Below are positions 5,547-5,639 of a stretch of 5,639 bases of DNA, one piece after another. A program made the translations under genes and the position numbers. The notes under the pieces are model-generated. The model was given only the letters and a program-made list of their open reading frames with translations. It was not told where the DNA came from and made no database searches. This DNA is from Aquifex aeolicus. GTDB taxonomy: Bacteria; Aquificota; Aquificia; Aquificales; Aquificaceae. Within the stretch, counting starts at the first letter, position 1, and the number at the start of each line of letters is the position of its first letter. The DNA is taken from the NCBI GenBank assembly GCA_011375045.1, contig DRNB01000152.1:1-5639 (forward strand). The letters run 5' to 3'.

Positions 5547-5639
5547 GAGGAGGTGTCTCAGGTAGCACTCCTCTATCCTACGGGAGGTCTCGGCGAGGTC
5601 TTCCCCGGGGGTGAATCCCTCCCTGAGGAGGGTGTCCGC
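5523..5639 (-). CDS. C-terminal fragment of an unidentified convergent gene
   Basis: The - strand is open from the window edge for 38 codons to a TAG at 5525-5523. Codons are typical of the window (AGG, ATA, CTC, GAG, with GC-rich third positions). The peptide begins ADTLLREGFTPGEDLAE and ends LRHLLSELEQIP, an amphipathic and mainly helical tail. I do not recognise the family from this piece. The + strand from 5547 has no start with a usable ribosome binding site, so a convergent gene is the best reading. It would overlap the phosphatase-fold gene tail-to-tail by 24 bp. Confidence 0.5.
   Translation of the reverse strand, partial: ADTLLREGFTPGEDLAETSRRIEECYLRHLLSELEQIP
5540..5566. other. Inverted repeat at the convergent gene junction
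   Basis: CTGAGA (5543-5548) and TCTCAG (5556-5561) form a 6-bp stem with a 7-base loop. Flanking GCT (5540-5542) and AGC (5564-5566) can add three pairs across a 2-nt bulge. It contains the TGA stop of the upstream gene. No T-run follows on either strand, so it is not a standard intrinsic terminator; a pause or RNA-end-protecting hairpin for the convergent genes is possible. Confidence 0.3.

Noticed and set aside
1..5639. Mobile elements, CRISPR, defence or biosynthetic cluster
   Set aside because: I saw no transposase, integrase, direct-repeat array, terminal repeats or defence domains. The recognised genes are housekeeping and composition looks uniform.

Overview
This is a gene-dense, GC-rich bacterial window with six complete genes on the + strand and a partial gene at each edge on the - strand. 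Arginine is often AGG and isoleucine often ATA. The proteins are rich in E, R and K, and intergenic gaps are tiny. Together with the TyrS sequence and a futalosine-type menaquinone gene, this suggests a thermophile, with Aquificota the best guess. That placement is inferred from style and family memory, not from a database search.

Layout: (1) 1-559, - strand: N-terminal two thirds of IspE, the CDP-methylerythritol kinase of the MEP isoprenoid pathway, running off the left edge. (2) 560-581: a 22-bp divergent gap with face-to-face, overlapping -10 elements. Neither flanking gene has a Shine-Dalgarno sequence, so both mRNAs look leaderless. (3) 582-2933, + strand: tyrS (tyrosyl-tRNA synthetase), then a probably exported protein of unknown function and a small acidic cytoplasmic protein of unknown function, the last two joined by a 4-bp ATGA overlap. 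(4) 2934-2989: a short AT-rich gap with a plausible promoter and a strong Shine-Dalgarno sequence. (5) 2990-5546, + strand: an exported protein with a DUF4412-like C-terminus, an 80-residue cysteine-containing exported protein overlapping it by 10 bp, mqnC (radical SAM cyclase of futalosine menaquinone synthesis), and a member of the low-molecular-weight phosphatase/arsenate reductase superfamily whose nucleophilic cysteine is replaced by serine. (6) 5523-5639, - strand: the C-terminal end of an unidentified convergent gene overlapping the previous one by 24 bp.

The recognised genes are housekeeping: isoprenoid precursors, tRNA charging and menaquinone. IspE and MqnC are loosely linked because menaquinone needs an isoprenoid tail. 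The least explained material is the pairing of unknown envelope proteins with these genes, the shared divergent promoter, and the apparently inactive phosphatase-fold protein. I see no mobile element, CRISPR array, tRNA, rRNA or defence system, and no gene-free stretch longer than 56 bases.
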